Below the pieces are notes generated by a model. The model did no database searches, was not told the origin of the DNA, and saw only the letters and a program-made list of their open reading frames with translations. Both the position numbers and the translations under genes were made by a program. A stretch of DNA of 64,000 bases from G963665005 sp963665005 (GTDB lineage Bacteria; Bacillota; Clostridia; Christensenellales; SZUA-584): NCBI GenBank assembly GCA_963665005.2, contig CAXXTQ010000001.1, forward strand, positions 1,860,001-1,924,000. Reading direction: 5' to 3'. Of the stretch, positions 35,168 through 43,041 are shown one piece after another; position 1 is the first letter of the stretch, and every line of letters starts with the position of its first letter.

Positions 35168-36523
35168 TTACTCTTCCTCACGCACGCCGCCAAGCGTGTG
35201 TACTTTCACTTTATCTATCTTAACATTGATATAACTGCCGATTTCGCTTTCGCCGCCTATAAAATTAACCGTTTTAAACGTTCGCGTTCTTCCGCTTATT
35301 TCGTTTTGCCTCCGCTTGCTGTAACTATCCGCAAGCACTTCTACGGTTTTGCCAAGATACTGCTCGTTTTTTCTTTTCGCGTACAGTGATACAGCGCTGT
35401 TAAGGCTTGCAAGTCTTTCACTTTTTGCCTGTTTATCTATATGCCCGGGCATTTCGGCCGCTTTTGTAAGTCTGCGGCTCGAATAAGCAAAAGTGTAAGC
35501 CGCGTCGTACTGTACGGCGTTTACCAAATCAAGAGTCTGCGAAAAGTCGCTCTCTGTCTCCCCCGGAAAGCCGACAATGATATCGGTGGTAATGGCGATA
35601 TCAGGTACTCTTTCGCGAAGCCGTTCAACGAGGTTTAGATAATGTTCTTTGGTATAACGCCGATTCATCTTTTTTAATATATCATCGCTTCCCGACTGAA
35701 CAGGAAGGTGTATATGCTCGCAGAGGCTGTCAAGGCTTCCGTAGCAGTCTATAAGCTCATCCGTAAGGTCTTTAGGATGAGATGTCATGAACCTCAGTCT
35801 TTTAATACCCGTATTTGCATCAATTAATCGCAAAAGCTCGGCAAATGAAATATCATTCTTTAAATCTTTGCCGTAAGAATTTACATTTTGACCGAGCAGT
35901 GTTATCTCGGTAATGCCGGTATCACAAAGAGATTTTATCTCATTTATAATATCGTCCGATTTGCGGCTTCGCTCACGCCCTCTTACGAAAGGCACTATAC
36001 AGTAAGTACAAAAATTATTGCATCCGTATATTATATTTACAAACGCGCTTGCCGAAGAGTTTCTTTTAGCCGGAAGCCCTTCGGTAACAGATTCAATAGT
36101 TTCCGCATACAGTGCACGCTTTTTATCTATTATAACATCAAAGAGCATCTGTTCCAGTTGATGTATATGGTTTGTGCCAAAAGTGATATCAACAAAAGCA
36201 AATCGCGAAAGAAGCTTTTTTGCGACACCCGGCTGCTGCATCATGCATCCGCAAACGCCGATTATTGCATTATTTACATTCTCCTTATGGTGTTTTAAAG
36301 CGCCTATATTGCCGTACAGCCGCGCTTCTGCATGCTCTCTTACACAGCATGTATTAAAAAGTATAAGATTCGCCGTGCTCTTTTCATCCGCTAAATTGAA
36401 CCCCGCGTTTTCTAGCACACCGGCAATTTTCTCGCTGTCGTGAGAATTCATCTGGCAGCCGTATGTCTCTATAAAATAAGTTAGATTATTTTGCGTTATC
36501 TGCTTTTTTAGTTGTTCATTCAC
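35168..36523 (-). CDS. miaB: tRNA-i6A37 methylthiotransferase
   Basis: This radical-SAM methylthiotransferase converts i6A37 to ms2i6A37, acting after MiaA. The N-terminal UPF0004 domain supplies cysteines in ETYGCQMN, NTCCVREHA and GVCGCMMQQ. The radical SAM cluster is in YGCNNFCTYCIVPFVRGRERSR, and a TRAM domain closes the protein. Its 451 residues are normal. It is translated just upstream of the metalloprotease gene. Confidence 0.97.
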   Translation of the reverse strand: MNEQLKKQITQNNLTYFIETYGCQMNSHDSEKIAGVLENAGFNLADEKSTANLILFNTCCVREHAEARLYGNIGALKHHKENVNNAIIGVCGCMMQQPGVAKKLLSRFAFVDITFGTNHIHQLEQMLFDVIIDKKRALYAETIESVTEGLPAKRNSSASAFVNIIYGCNNFCTYCIVPFVRGRERSRKSDDIINEIKSLCDTGITEITLLGQNVNSYGKDLKNDISFAELLRLIDANTGIKRLRFMTSHPKDLTDELIDCYGSLDSLCEHIHLPVQSGSDDILKKMNRRYTKEHYLNLVERLRERVPDIAITTDIIVGFPGETESDFSQTLDLVNAVQYDAAYTFAYSSRRLTKAAEMPGHIDKQAKSERLASLNSAVSLYAKRKNEQYLGKTVEVLADSYSKRRQNEISGRTRTFKTVNFIGGESEIGSYINVKIDKVKVHTLGGVREEE

Positions 36524-36722
36524 TATTAATTTATATTACCTTTCGAATAAAAAGTTATTTTTATATAATTATATCGTAAACATTATAGTCATTGCGAGTT
36601 TTTTTATCAACTTAATGTAAATAATTATTTGTTTATAAGTAATTTCTAGTGACTGTAAAATTATACAAAAAGGTGACTAAAAAGCATTCCCCAGAAAACA
36701 CATGATATTGGTCAAAAACCTG

Positions 36723-36751
36723 TTGACATTGGCAGCTAAATACTGTATATT
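36723..36751 (+). promoter_or_regulatory. Promoter of the tRNA cluster
   Basis: TTGACA at 36723-36728, 17 bp, then TATATT at 36746-36751, 22 bp before the first tRNA. Confidence 0.75.
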
Positions 36752-36772
36752 ATACTTCGTCGCGAAATCTCG

Positions 36773-36849
36773 CGGGGTGTAGCGCAGTTTGGTAGCGCAC
36801 GTGCTTTGGGAGCATGGGGCCGGAGGTTCGAATCCTCTCACCCCGACCA
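36773..36849 (+). tRNA. tRNA-Pro (TGG)
   Basis: Acceptor CGGGGTG/CACCCCG, anticodon loop TTTGGGA (anticodon TGG), T-loop GTTCGAATC and encoded CCA. Confidence 0.96.
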
Positions 36850-36869
36850 GACATCGCGGCGCCACTAGC

Positions 36870-36944
36870 GGCCCCTTGGTCAAGCGGTTAAGACACCGCC
36901 CTTTCACGGCGGTAACAGGAGTTCGAGTCTCCTAGGGGTCACCA
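36870..36944 (+). tRNA. tRNA-Glu (TTC)
   Basis: Acceptor GGCCCCT/AGGGGTC, anticodon stem CCGCC/GGCGG with loop CTTTCAC (anticodon TTC), and encoded CCA. Confidence 0.96.
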
Positions 36945-36968
36945 ATTTTTTTTATAAGCCATACAAGT

Positions 36969-37045
36969 GGGGCCTTAGCTCAGTTGGTTAGAGCAATCGG
37001 CTCATAACCGATCGGTCCGGGGTTCGAGTCCCTGAGGCCCCACCA
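36969..37045 (+). tRNA. tRNA with CAT anticodon (elongator Met or Ile2)
   Basis: Acceptor GGGGCCT/AGGCCCC and anticodon loop CTCATAA (CAT), with encoded CCA. It is not an initiator, because the first pair is a Watson-Crick G-C. Elongator Met and lysidine-modified Ile2 cannot be separated by eye. Confidence 0.93.
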
Positions 37046-37050
37046 AATAT

Positions 37051-37128
37051 GGCCCGGTAGTTCAGTTGGTTTAGAACGCTAGCCTGTCACGCTAGAGGTC
37101 GAGGGTTCGAGTCCCTTCCGGGTCGCCA
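37051..37128 (+). tRNA. tRNA-Asp (GTC)
   Basis: Acceptor GGCCCGG/CCGGGTC, anticodon loop CTGTCAC (GTC), discriminator G and encoded CCA. Confidence 0.96.
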
Positions 37129-37172
37129 TTACCACAGCGGTGTAAAAGGGATTTCTCCCCCATCGCAAACCT

Positions 37173-37248
37173 GCCTCGGTAGCTCAGTTGGTAGAGCAAT
37201 GGACTGAAAATCCATGTGTCGACAGTTCGATTCTGTCCTGAGGCACCA
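37173..37248 (+). tRNA. tRNA-Phe (GAA)
   Basis: Acceptor GCCTCGG/CTGAGGC, anticodon stem ATGGA/TCCAT with loop CTGAAAA (GAA), and encoded CCA. Confidence 0.96.
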
Positions 37249-37296
37249 CTTATTTATTCGTCCCCATTGATTTTAAAATCGGTGGGGCGATTCCAT

Positions 37297-37372
37297 GCTG
37301 ATGTAGCTCAATTGGCAGAGCAGCTGATTTGTAATCAGCAGGTTGCGGGTTCAAGTCCCATCATCAGCTCCA
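37297..37372 (+). tRNA. tRNA-Thr (TGT)
   Basis: Acceptor GCTGATG/CATCAGC, anticodon loop TTTGTAA (TGT), discriminator T and encoded CCA. Confidence 0.96.
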
Positions 37373-37379
37373 TATGCTT

Positions 37380-37464
37380 GGAGGGATTCCCGAGTGGCTA
37401 AAGGGAGCAGACTGTAAATCTGCCGTCGACGACTTCGGTGGTTCGAATCCACCTCCCTCCACCA
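37380..37464 (+). tRNA. tRNA-Tyr (GTA)
   Basis: Acceptor GGAGGGA/TCCCTCC, anticodon loop CTGTAAA (GTA), a long class II variable arm and encoded CCA. Confidence 0.96.
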
Positions 37465-37500
37465 AAAACAAAAACACCCTAAATGGGTGTTTTTGTTTTT
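37465..37500 (+). terminator. Intrinsic terminator of the tRNA cluster
   Basis: AAAAACAAAAACACCC / GGGTGTTTTTGTTTTT, a long perfect stem ending in T residues. Confidence 0.9.
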
Positions 37501-37768
37501 ACGGAAAGTGGATTCGAAGCGAGTTTGCCGCCGCCTATGGCGGAATAAGGCAAACGAGACGGCTTGTGAGAAAAAGCTGTTAAAAATAAAGTAAAGATGC
37601 GGGTACTCAGCAAGAGTGTCATTGGTTATGAGTTGTAAGATAGTCGGATTTGAAGTGGCGTAAAAAACAGCCCTGTGCGGCTGTTTTAGCAATACGGCTT
37701 CCAAAGAAATATCTTAAATTTTTTTCTCTCTATGTATGAATGACACTTGCAAGTCTGCGATTTGATTC

Positions 37769-37797
37769 TTGACTTTTTATAAACAATATAATATATT
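37769..37797 (+). promoter_or_regulatory. Promoter of tRNA-Leu
   Basis: TTGACT at 37769-37774, 17 bp, then TATATT at 37792-37797, 18 bp before the tRNA. The 268 bp between the Tyr terminator and this promoter hold no gene, only a short hairpin near 37666-37690. Confidence 0.65.
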
Positions 37798-37814
37798 TGT
37801 AATGCTGAAAATTT

Positions 37815-37901
37815 GCGAGAATGGCGGAATTGGCAGACGCGCACGGTTCAGGTCCGTGTGGTAGTGATATCGTGCAGGTTCAAGTCCTGTTTCTCGCACC
37901 A
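37815..37901 (+). tRNA. tRNA-Leu (CAG)
   Basis: Acceptor GCGAGAA/TTCTCGC, anticodon loop TTCAGGT (CAG), a class II variable arm and encoded CCA. It is separate from the main cluster, with its own promoter and terminator. Confidence 0.96.
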
Positions 37902-37910
37902 AACATACAT

Positions 37911-37970
37911 AATCCGAACCATTCACGACAGGTTATTCCTGTTGGCGATGGGTTCGGATTTGTTTTATAT
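37911..37970 (+). terminator. Terminator after tRNA-Leu
   Basis: AATCCGAACC pairs with GGTTCGGATT around an inner ACAGG/CCTGT hairpin, followed by TGTTTT. Confidence 0.75.
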
Positions 37971-38011
37971 TTGCATTAAAATGTACCCGTAGAAATGAAC
38001 GGCTAAATGTA

Positions 38012-38047
38012 AGAGGGATAAAGGATAGACCCATTATCCCTCTTTTG
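38012..38047. terminator. Hairpin between tRNA-Leu and the DUF2812 gene
   Basis: AGAGGGATAA (38012-38021) pairs perfectly with TTATCCCTCT (38034-38043). A TTTT tail follows on the plus strand only, so its value for the minus-strand gene is doubtful. Confidence 0.5.
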
Positions 38048-38062
38048 GTATTCAAATAAACA

Positions 38063-38623
38063 TCAACCATTTTGTTCTTTTCTTTTTGTTGCAAATGCTC
38101 GAATCAAATTGAAGATAAATGCGAAAAGATATGCTAGTGTCAAGCCAAATAGTGCCCCACTCAGAGCATAAAGCAGAGTACGTAATAATGAAGGAGAAAG
38201 AAACAGTCTTGACAATGTAAACATCGGTATGGCTACAACTAGAAAAATGAATATTGATCTTAAAACATATCGGGCAGATAGCCTATATTTTAAGGATTCA
38301 TTATTCGAGTCGGTATAAATTGGGGTAGTCCCCTGTGACGCAGTAAAAAAGTGAAAGGTATTATCTATGCTACAAACATATCTCCAGCCACCGCTCTCAA
38401 AGATACTAAGATATTCCGCAAAATCCTCAGAACCGCTTTTTATTCGTTTAACATCAATGGCATAATCTATCGCCTTATTTTCGCCTTTCTCTAGCTTATA
38501 AAAACCGAAGAAGTTGATTTTTTTCAAATGCCATCCGTCTAAAGCTGCTTTTTTCAAAAGTATAAGATCTTTATTCTCGAAGAAGACAATGCTGTTACTA
38601 AATTTGTATTTATAGCGTTTCAT
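38063..38623 (-). CDS. DUF2812 membrane protein
   Basis: An N-terminal DUF2812 domain (KKAALDGWHLKKINFFGFYKLEKGE, then EYLSIFESGGWRYVCS) is followed by two TM helices (about residues 120-180). DUF2812 proteins are nearly always encoded beside a PadR regulator, as here, and their role is unknown. The ATG at 38623 lies 8 bases after GGAGG, inside the 3' end of padR. The genes overlap by 14 bp and are translationally coupled. Confidence 0.85.
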   Translation of the reverse strand: MKRYKYKFSNSIVFFENKDLILLKKAALDGWHLKKINFFGFYKLEKGENKAIDYAIDVKRIKSGSEDFAEYLSIFESGGWRYVCSIDNTFHFFTASQGTTPIYTDSNNESLKYRLSARYVLRSIFIFLVVAIPMFTLSRLFLSPSLLRTLLYALSGALFGLTLAYLFAFIFNLIRAFATKRKEQNG

Positions 38624-38969
38624 GGTTTTTACCTCCATTCTTCATCTCATATTCCTTCAATGCTCTCACTCCATAATCGACAAGCTTTTTGCGTTTTTCG
38701 ATTTCCGCTAATAGCATTTCCAACCCTTTCGGAGTGACCTGATAAATCTTCTTTTTATCCTCACTGCCTATCAGTGCTATATACTCGTAGTCCAATAGTT
38801 TTTTTATAGTCGTATATAGAGACGCAGGACCGATTTTGACGTTACCTTCCGTAAACGTCGCAACCTCGTTCATGATCAAATAGCCGTGTTTTGGCTTAAT
38901 CAACGAAAGCAACACCAGATATACCAAATCGGTTAACTGCCCCTTTTCAAAATAGTCTTGTTTCGGCAT
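38610..38969 (-). CDS. PadR family transcriptional regulator
   Basis: The 119-residue winged-helix regulator contains GQLTDLVYLVLLSLIKPKHGYLIMNEV at the start and the recognition region GPASLYTTIKKLLDYEYI, followed by a C-terminal dimerisation helix. PadR proteins repress small operons, often their own. The ATG at 38969 follows GGAGGTG by 8 bases. Two palindromes cover its promoter, which fits autoregulation. The effector is unknown. Confidence 0.9.
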   Translation of the reverse strand: MPKQDYFEKGQLTDLVYLVLLSLIKPKHGYLIMNEVATFTEGNVKIGPASLYTTIKKLLDYEYIALIGSEDKKKIYQVTPKGLEMLLAEIEKRKKLVDYGVRALKEYEMKNGGKNHETL

Positions 38970-38988
38970 ACTCAATTCACCTCCCTGG

Positions 38989-39030
38989 TATATCGTTCAA
39001 CGATACTATACTATATCATTAAACGATATA
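38989..39030 (-). promoter_or_regulatory. Tandem palindromic operators on the padR promoter
   Basis: Two near-identical dyads lie with centres 23 bp apart: TATATCGTT-C-AACGATA (38989-39005) and TATATCATT-A-AACGATATA (39012-39030). The minus-strand promoter reads TTGACT (39031-39036), a 17-bp spacer and TAGTAT (39008-39013). One dyad thus fills the spacer and the other sits just downstream of the -10. A repressor bound there would block RNA polymerase. Confidence 0.75.
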
Positions 39031-39062
39031 AGTCAAGCCGGTTTTCAAAAATCATCACGCAA

Positions 39063-39112
39063 AAACATCAAAAAAGCGGAGGATAAGGCATTTACCCTAT
39101 CCCCCACTTTTT
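39063..39112 (-). terminator. Terminator-like hairpin at the left edge of the mobile element
   Basis: An AAAAAAGCGGAGGATAAGG / CCTATCCCCCACTTTTT stem with a bulge and mismatches, T-rich on both strands. It would end transcription of the Cys-rich VLP gene. Confidence 0.5.
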
Positions 39113-39151
39113 CGTTGCCGGAAACCCGCATAACAACGGGCTTTCTCCGCG

Positions 39152-39538
39152 CTAATCCGTGACGGATGTCCCCTTGTTCCGACGGTATTTCTTCGCCCTA
39201 TTCGCATCAGCTACTTTGCGCCCCTGCTCCCGGCACTTCTCAGAACAGTAGATTTTACGACCAGACGTTGGGAAACGCCTGCCGCATACGGCGCAGGGTT
39301 TGGTATTGACTGGCGGCTTACACTTGAGCACTCGTTCCAGCACCGGATAAGCGGGCAATATCGACGATTCAAAATATTTGCAATAGCCACCCGTCCACCA
39401 TTTATTCAGCATAATGCAATCGCAGTTCAATGGCAGGCAGCCATATTCACTGTCGTAGTTGGCACACTCTGAAAGAACCAAACGCCGGATGGCCCGGCGC
39501 TCGGCAGCTGTCAGTTCACGGGGTATCTGTTGTGTCAT
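39152..39538 (-). CDS. Cysteine-rich VLP domain protein
   Basis: This protein travels with MobV relaxases in clostridial mobile elements. It begins TQQIPRELTAAERRAIRRLV and has a Cys-rich N-terminal part (ECANYD...GCLPLNCDCIML). A C-terminal zinc-finger-like CAVCGRRFPTSGRKIYCSEKC follows. The role is unknown, probably DNA or protein binding in mobilization. The ATG at 39538 follows AAAGGAG; a longer frame upstream only overlaps the neighbour. It overlaps the preceding small gene by 23 bp. Confidence 0.8.
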   Translation of the reverse strand: MTQQIPRELTAAERRAIRRLVLSECANYDSEYGCLPLNCDCIMLNKWWTGGYCKYFESSILPAYPVLERVLKCKPPVNTKPCAVCGRRFPTSGRKIYCSEKCREQGRKVADANRAKKYRRNKGTSVTD

Positions 39539-39701
39539 GCTTCGTCTCCTTTTTCTCGGCCTGTTTGCGTTTCCACTCCTCAAACTCGCGCTGGCCTTCC
39601 GCGCTCTCGAAGAACGCCTGCATCGCTGGAAGCAACGAACGGGCAAGGCCTTCTATCTCGTGCCGGGGAATTCCGGTGCCGTAATCCTTCTTTTTTACCA
39701 T
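39516..39701 (-). CDS. Small MobV-associated protein (61 aa)
   Basis: The highly charged protein (MVKKKDYGTGIPRHEIEGLARSL...) has a C-terminal Lys/Glu-rich helix. It sits between the relaxase and the Cys-rich VLP gene, a typical position for small accessory mobilization proteins. I recognise no domain. The ribosome binding site is poor; translation may be coupled to the relaxase 36 bp upstream. Confidence 0.6.
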   Translation of the reverse strand: MVKKKDYGTGIPRHEIEGLARSLLPAMQAFFESAEGQREFEEWKRKQAEKKETKHDTTDTP

Positions 39702-39737
39702 GTCAGCGGCACCCCGCTTCCATCCGATCTATCAATC

Positions 39738-40706
39738 CTAACGCTCCTCCCTGTACTGCTCTTTTTGGCGCTGCTTGCGGACAGCGCGAAGCTGTTCCAT
39801 CATCTCCGGCGGTATGGTGTCCACAAACCGTTGGAGCTTCCGCAAATCGCTTTGCAGTTGGCCGATCTCCAGCCGCTGGTCGATACGGATTGTGCTGTTC
39901 TCTTCCGCCCGCTCCACAAGGGCTGCGTTATCTTTTTTCAGCTTGTTCAGCGCCGCCTGATACTTTTTCAGGTAAGCTTCGAAGTTCTCCATCTGCGGAA
40001 ACCACTTATGCAGCATCTCCGCCGCTTCCTCTCGCTTTTTTGCGGCGTTGAAGGGACTGATACCGTTCAATGTCTCCTGTATCTTCTGCGCCTGCTTTGT
40101 CAAACGCACGGCCTGTTTGAATATCCGTGTGGGAATGTGCGTCCGACCCGACTCCCATGCGGATTCCCCGCGCTCTAGATCGGGATACGCCGCCGACATA
40201 TGGGCGTGAAAATCATCCTGCCATTTGGACAGGCTGACCCGATTGCCTAATATCTCCTTGGCCGACAGGCGGTTATCCTCCATCAGTGGCACAAAGGTCA
40301 GGTGCAGATGCGGTGTTTTCTCATCCATGTGCACCACCGCCGATATGATATTTTTTTTACCGACCCGCCGGCAAAGAAACTCCGCAGCCCGTTTGAAATA
40401 GGCCGCGATGTCCTCTCGCTTTTTTCCGTAGAAGAAATCCGGGCTGGCGGTGATGAGGGTATCCACGAACCGTGTGCTGTCCTTGCGGGTGCGACAGCCC
40501 GCCGCCTGTATCCGGCTGTCGATCTCCTGCCGGTACCGGCCTGCGGGCGGTATGATGTGGAAGTTATCCTTGCTGCGGCTTGTATCTACGTCGGGATTGC
40601 TTGCATATTTTTCTTTCTTTCGTTCGTGGTGGGCTTCCAGCGCTCCGGCGGGAGCGCCCTTGTGTTTCTCAAACCTTAGAATTCCGTATTGCGCTATCGT
40701 TCTCAT
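39738..40706 (-). CDS. MobV family relaxase (plasmid recombination/Pre-Mob)
   Basis: MobV nicks the origin of transfer and stays covalently attached to the 5' end. The N-terminus (YGILRFEKHKGAPAGALEAHHERKKEKYASNPD) and the metal-binding HMDEKTPHLHL triad are intact. A coiled coil fills residues 215-320. Its 322 residues fall in the shorter range. The SD-like AAAAGGAG directly abuts the ATG with no spacer, which is unusual, so translation may be inefficient or begin elsewhere. An oriT would be expected just upstream, near 40707-40800. Confidence 0.9.
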   Translation of the reverse strand: MRTIAQYGILRFEKHKGAPAGALEAHHERKKEKYASNPDVDTSRSKDNFHIIPPAGRYRQEIDSRIQAAGCRTRKDSTRFVDTLITASPDFFYGKKREDIAAYFKRAAEFLCRRVGKKNIISAVVHMDEKTPHLHLTFVPLMEDNRLSAKEILGNRVSLSKWQDDFHAHMSAAYPDLERGESAWESGRTHIPTRIFKQAVRLTKQAQKIQETLNGISPFNAAKKREEAAEMLHKWFPQMENFEAYLKKYQAALNKLKKDNAALVERAEENSTIRIDQRLEIGQLQSDLRKLQRFVDTIPPEMMEQLRAVRKQRQKEQYREER

Positions 40707-40863
40707 CTCCTTTTGCTGTTACCTATAATATTTTTATCTGCGATTACCTACATGCACATTTTAATATGATTTACTTGACATGTCCAGCGTTACGCGGTAT
40801 CCTGTAGTTAATACAGAAAGTATGCACCTGTATTCCCATAAAAAACTTGAGAGGATTTATGCC

Positions 40864-41901
40864 ATGGACAATAAACAATCTGGAATTCCCATTACGGGCA
40901 ATTGCATCCTAGCCCTCAATCTCGACTTTGATAAGGGCAAAGAACATATACTTATAGGCGAATTGCATGAGGTGCAGCGGTATTTGCGCGGATATAAGCA
41001 GGCTGTCATACTCGCGGAAGAAAAAAGGGAGATTGGCTCTTTCGCCAGAGAGTGCTTTTCCCCTTTGGCCGGTGAGATGGCCAACCTTCAGATCGGCCTT
41101 GCCGATGGATTGGGAAAAGCAACGTCCTTGTTTGAAGCAGCTCAAGTCTTTCTGGAAATGTTGTATCAGTCGGATAGTGTTTGCCACCGTTTTCTGTCGG
41201 TACGGCTCTGGCAGGAATACCATAAGACAAAGGCGGTACATGACAAGCGTAATCAGAACGTCGAAGATAAGGAATACATCAGCACCTTCATTGACCGCAT
41301 CGAGGACTTGACGCTCCCCTTCTGCTTTTCCGTTGAGAGCGATATTATGACATGGCAGTGTGACCATCCCAAGTTTCCGCTGCGATATTTTGATGAAGAA
41401 TACTATCGCCATCCCTGCGGCCTGCTTTGGGCCGGGAATCTTACCAACGACGAATACGGCTTTGCCACGGTGTCGCTCATGCCGCTGCTCATGTATGGTC
41501 TCAAACGCATTTATGACAACCATCTGTATTTTCAGCGGTGCAAGCTATGCAACAATTTATTCCTTGCCAAAACCGCCAACATCCCCACCTACTGCGGCGA
41601 GGATTGCAAACGCGAAGCGGTACGGCTCAACAAGCAGCGGTTTGACAAAAAAGCCAAGCGGCTTTCCTTTGAGCGGCAGCATAAGAACAGCTATATGTAC
41701 TGGTACAACAAGGTGAAGAAGCTGCAAAAGGAAGTGCCTGGTTCCGATAAGCTGGCAAAAGTGGAAACGGCTTTTGAAGCGTTCAAGACCGGAAATGCCG
41801 AACGGAAAACGGCGGTAAAGGATGGTCATTTGTCGGAGAAGGAATACATTGATTGGCTGTATTCGATGCAGAGCGAGATTGACAGATTGATACGGGAGTA
41901 G
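40864..41901 (+). CDS. DUF6076 zinc-finger protein
   Basis: The 345-residue protein has a central helical part and a C-terminal zinc-binding segment CKLCNNLFLAKTANIPTYCGEDCKREA. A basic, helical tail with KVKKLQKEVPG follows. It fits DUF6076, common on clostridial mobile elements and of unknown role. The ATG at 40864 with GAGAGG upstream is preferred; in-frame earlier starts at 40780 and 40822 lack good sites. It diverges from the relaxase. Confidence 0.7.
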   Translation: MDNKQSGIPITGNCILALNLDFDKGKEHILIGELHEVQRYLRGYKQAVILAEEKREIGSFARECFSPLAGEMANLQIGLADGLGKATSLFEAAQVFLEMLYQSDSVCHRFLSVRLWQEYHKTKAVHDKRNQNVEDKEYISTFIDRIEDLTLPFCFSVESDIMTWQCDHPKFPLRYFDEEYYRHPCGLLWAGNLTNDEYGFATVSLMPLLMYGLKRIYDNHLYFQRCKLCNNLFLAKTANIPTYCGEDCKREAVRLNKQRFDKKAKRLSFERQHKNSYMYWYNKVKKLQKEVPGSDKLAKVETAFEAFKTGNAERKTAVKDGHLSEKEYIDWLYSMQSEIDRLIRE

Positions 41902-42118
41902 TTTTATAGCAAAAGAGAGAGGATCACGTCAAGGATAAAATGAACGGCTCCCCACTGTATGCTTTTAGCAGCCAAGGCGGTTAAGCATGCAAATATAGGG
42001 ACGCGGAAAGGAACAGAGCACGAGGACAGGCCCAACTTATATACTGCGCAGACGAGCGCTGATTTTATTCTTAATAAAGAAATGTTGCTTTAACATAGTA
42101 TTGCGAATACTCCTGTTT

Positions 42119-42940
42119 TTACTCTTCTTTTGTTCCAACAAATCTGCAATACCGTCCTTTATAAATCGGATCGGCTTTTTTTATTTTTCTTCGAACCAAT
42201 AAATAAATTAGTCCACATATAATAAATACTATTGATAATACTTGCGAGACCCTAAATGCCCCTATATACAAGCTGTCTGCACGCAAGCCTTCAATAAATA
42301 CACGACCAATTCCATATGAAATAAAATACATACTGATAACGCTCCCATCATATTTGGCCTCTTTTCTGTAATACATCAATAAAACAAAGACGCCCCAATC
42401 CCATATACTTTCATAGAAAAAAGTCGCCTGATGCCATTCACCCAAATGTTGAATATATACTCCATAGGGCAGAAACTGTAGCGACGGGTTGGTAATTAGA
42501 TTCCCATACGCTTCCTGATTCATAAAGTTACCCCACCGACCAATCGCCTGACCTAATATAAGCCCAAGTGCCCCAATATCAAGGAGTCGCAATACAGGAA
42601 ATTTCCTCCATTTACTAAATATAAGAGCAGCAATGACTCCACCGATGACTCCCCCATAGATGGCAAGTCCACCGTGCCAGATCGCAATTATTTCATAAAA
42701 ATCTCCAGAATAATGATCCCATGACGTTGAGACATAATAAATCCTTGCACAGATAATAGCAAGCGGAAGCGCAATGAATAAGAAGTCAAAAACCAATTCG
42801 TTTTTATAACCCCTCCGATTCGCTTCCTTTGATGAAACAAATACACCAAAAACAACACCCACAGCAATGATGATTCCATACCATGCAATATTAAACCCCT
42901 GTATCCCAAATAAATTTTTTATAGCAATTGGATCAATCAA
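42119..42940 (-). CDS. lgt: Prolipoprotein diacylglyceryl transferase (cargo copy)
   Basis: Lgt transfers diacylglycerol from phosphatidylglycerol to the lipobox Cys of prolipoproteins. The seven-helix membrane protein shows the signature GRWGNFMNQEAYG, with IAIWHGGLAIYGGVIGG before it and SYGIGRVFIEGLRADSLYI near the end. It starts with TTG after AAGGAG. It lies inside the mobile element next to ISLre2, so it is probably an extra copy. The 217 bp before it (41902-42118) hold only non-coding or decayed sequence. Confidence 0.93.
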   Translation of the reverse strand: MIDPIAIKNLFGIQGFNIAWYGIIIAVGVVFGVFVSSKEANRRGYKNELVFDFLFIALPLAIICARIYYVSTSWDHYSGDFYEIIAIWHGGLAIYGGVIGGVIAALIFSKWRKFPVLRLLDIGALGLILGQAIGRWGNFMNQEAYGNLITNPSLQFLPYGVYIQHLGEWHQATFFYESIWDWGVFVLLMYYRKEAKYDGSVISMYFISYGIGRVFIEGLRADSLYIGAFRVSQVLSIVFIICGLIYLLVRRKIKKADPIYKGRYCRFVGTKEE

Positions 42941-43041
42941 TCAGAATTTCTCCTTATTTTAGAGTATAATAATTATATGGCTACATTCTTCCAATGTCAA
43001 TTTTGAACACAAAGTTGATCGCGTCAAGCCACTGTAGGGAA

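Noticed and set aside
37374..37583. Plus-strand ORF through tRNA-Tyr and its terminator
   Set aside because: It encodes only tRNA and terminator sequence and has no ribosome binding site.
37351..37704. A 117-codon minus-strand ORF reading VDSNHRSRRRQIYSLLPLATRES
   Set aside because: It is the antisense translation of tRNA-Tyr and flanking sequence, a well-known spurious product. A similar ORF at 36677-36907 covers tRNA-Pro and tRNA-Glu.
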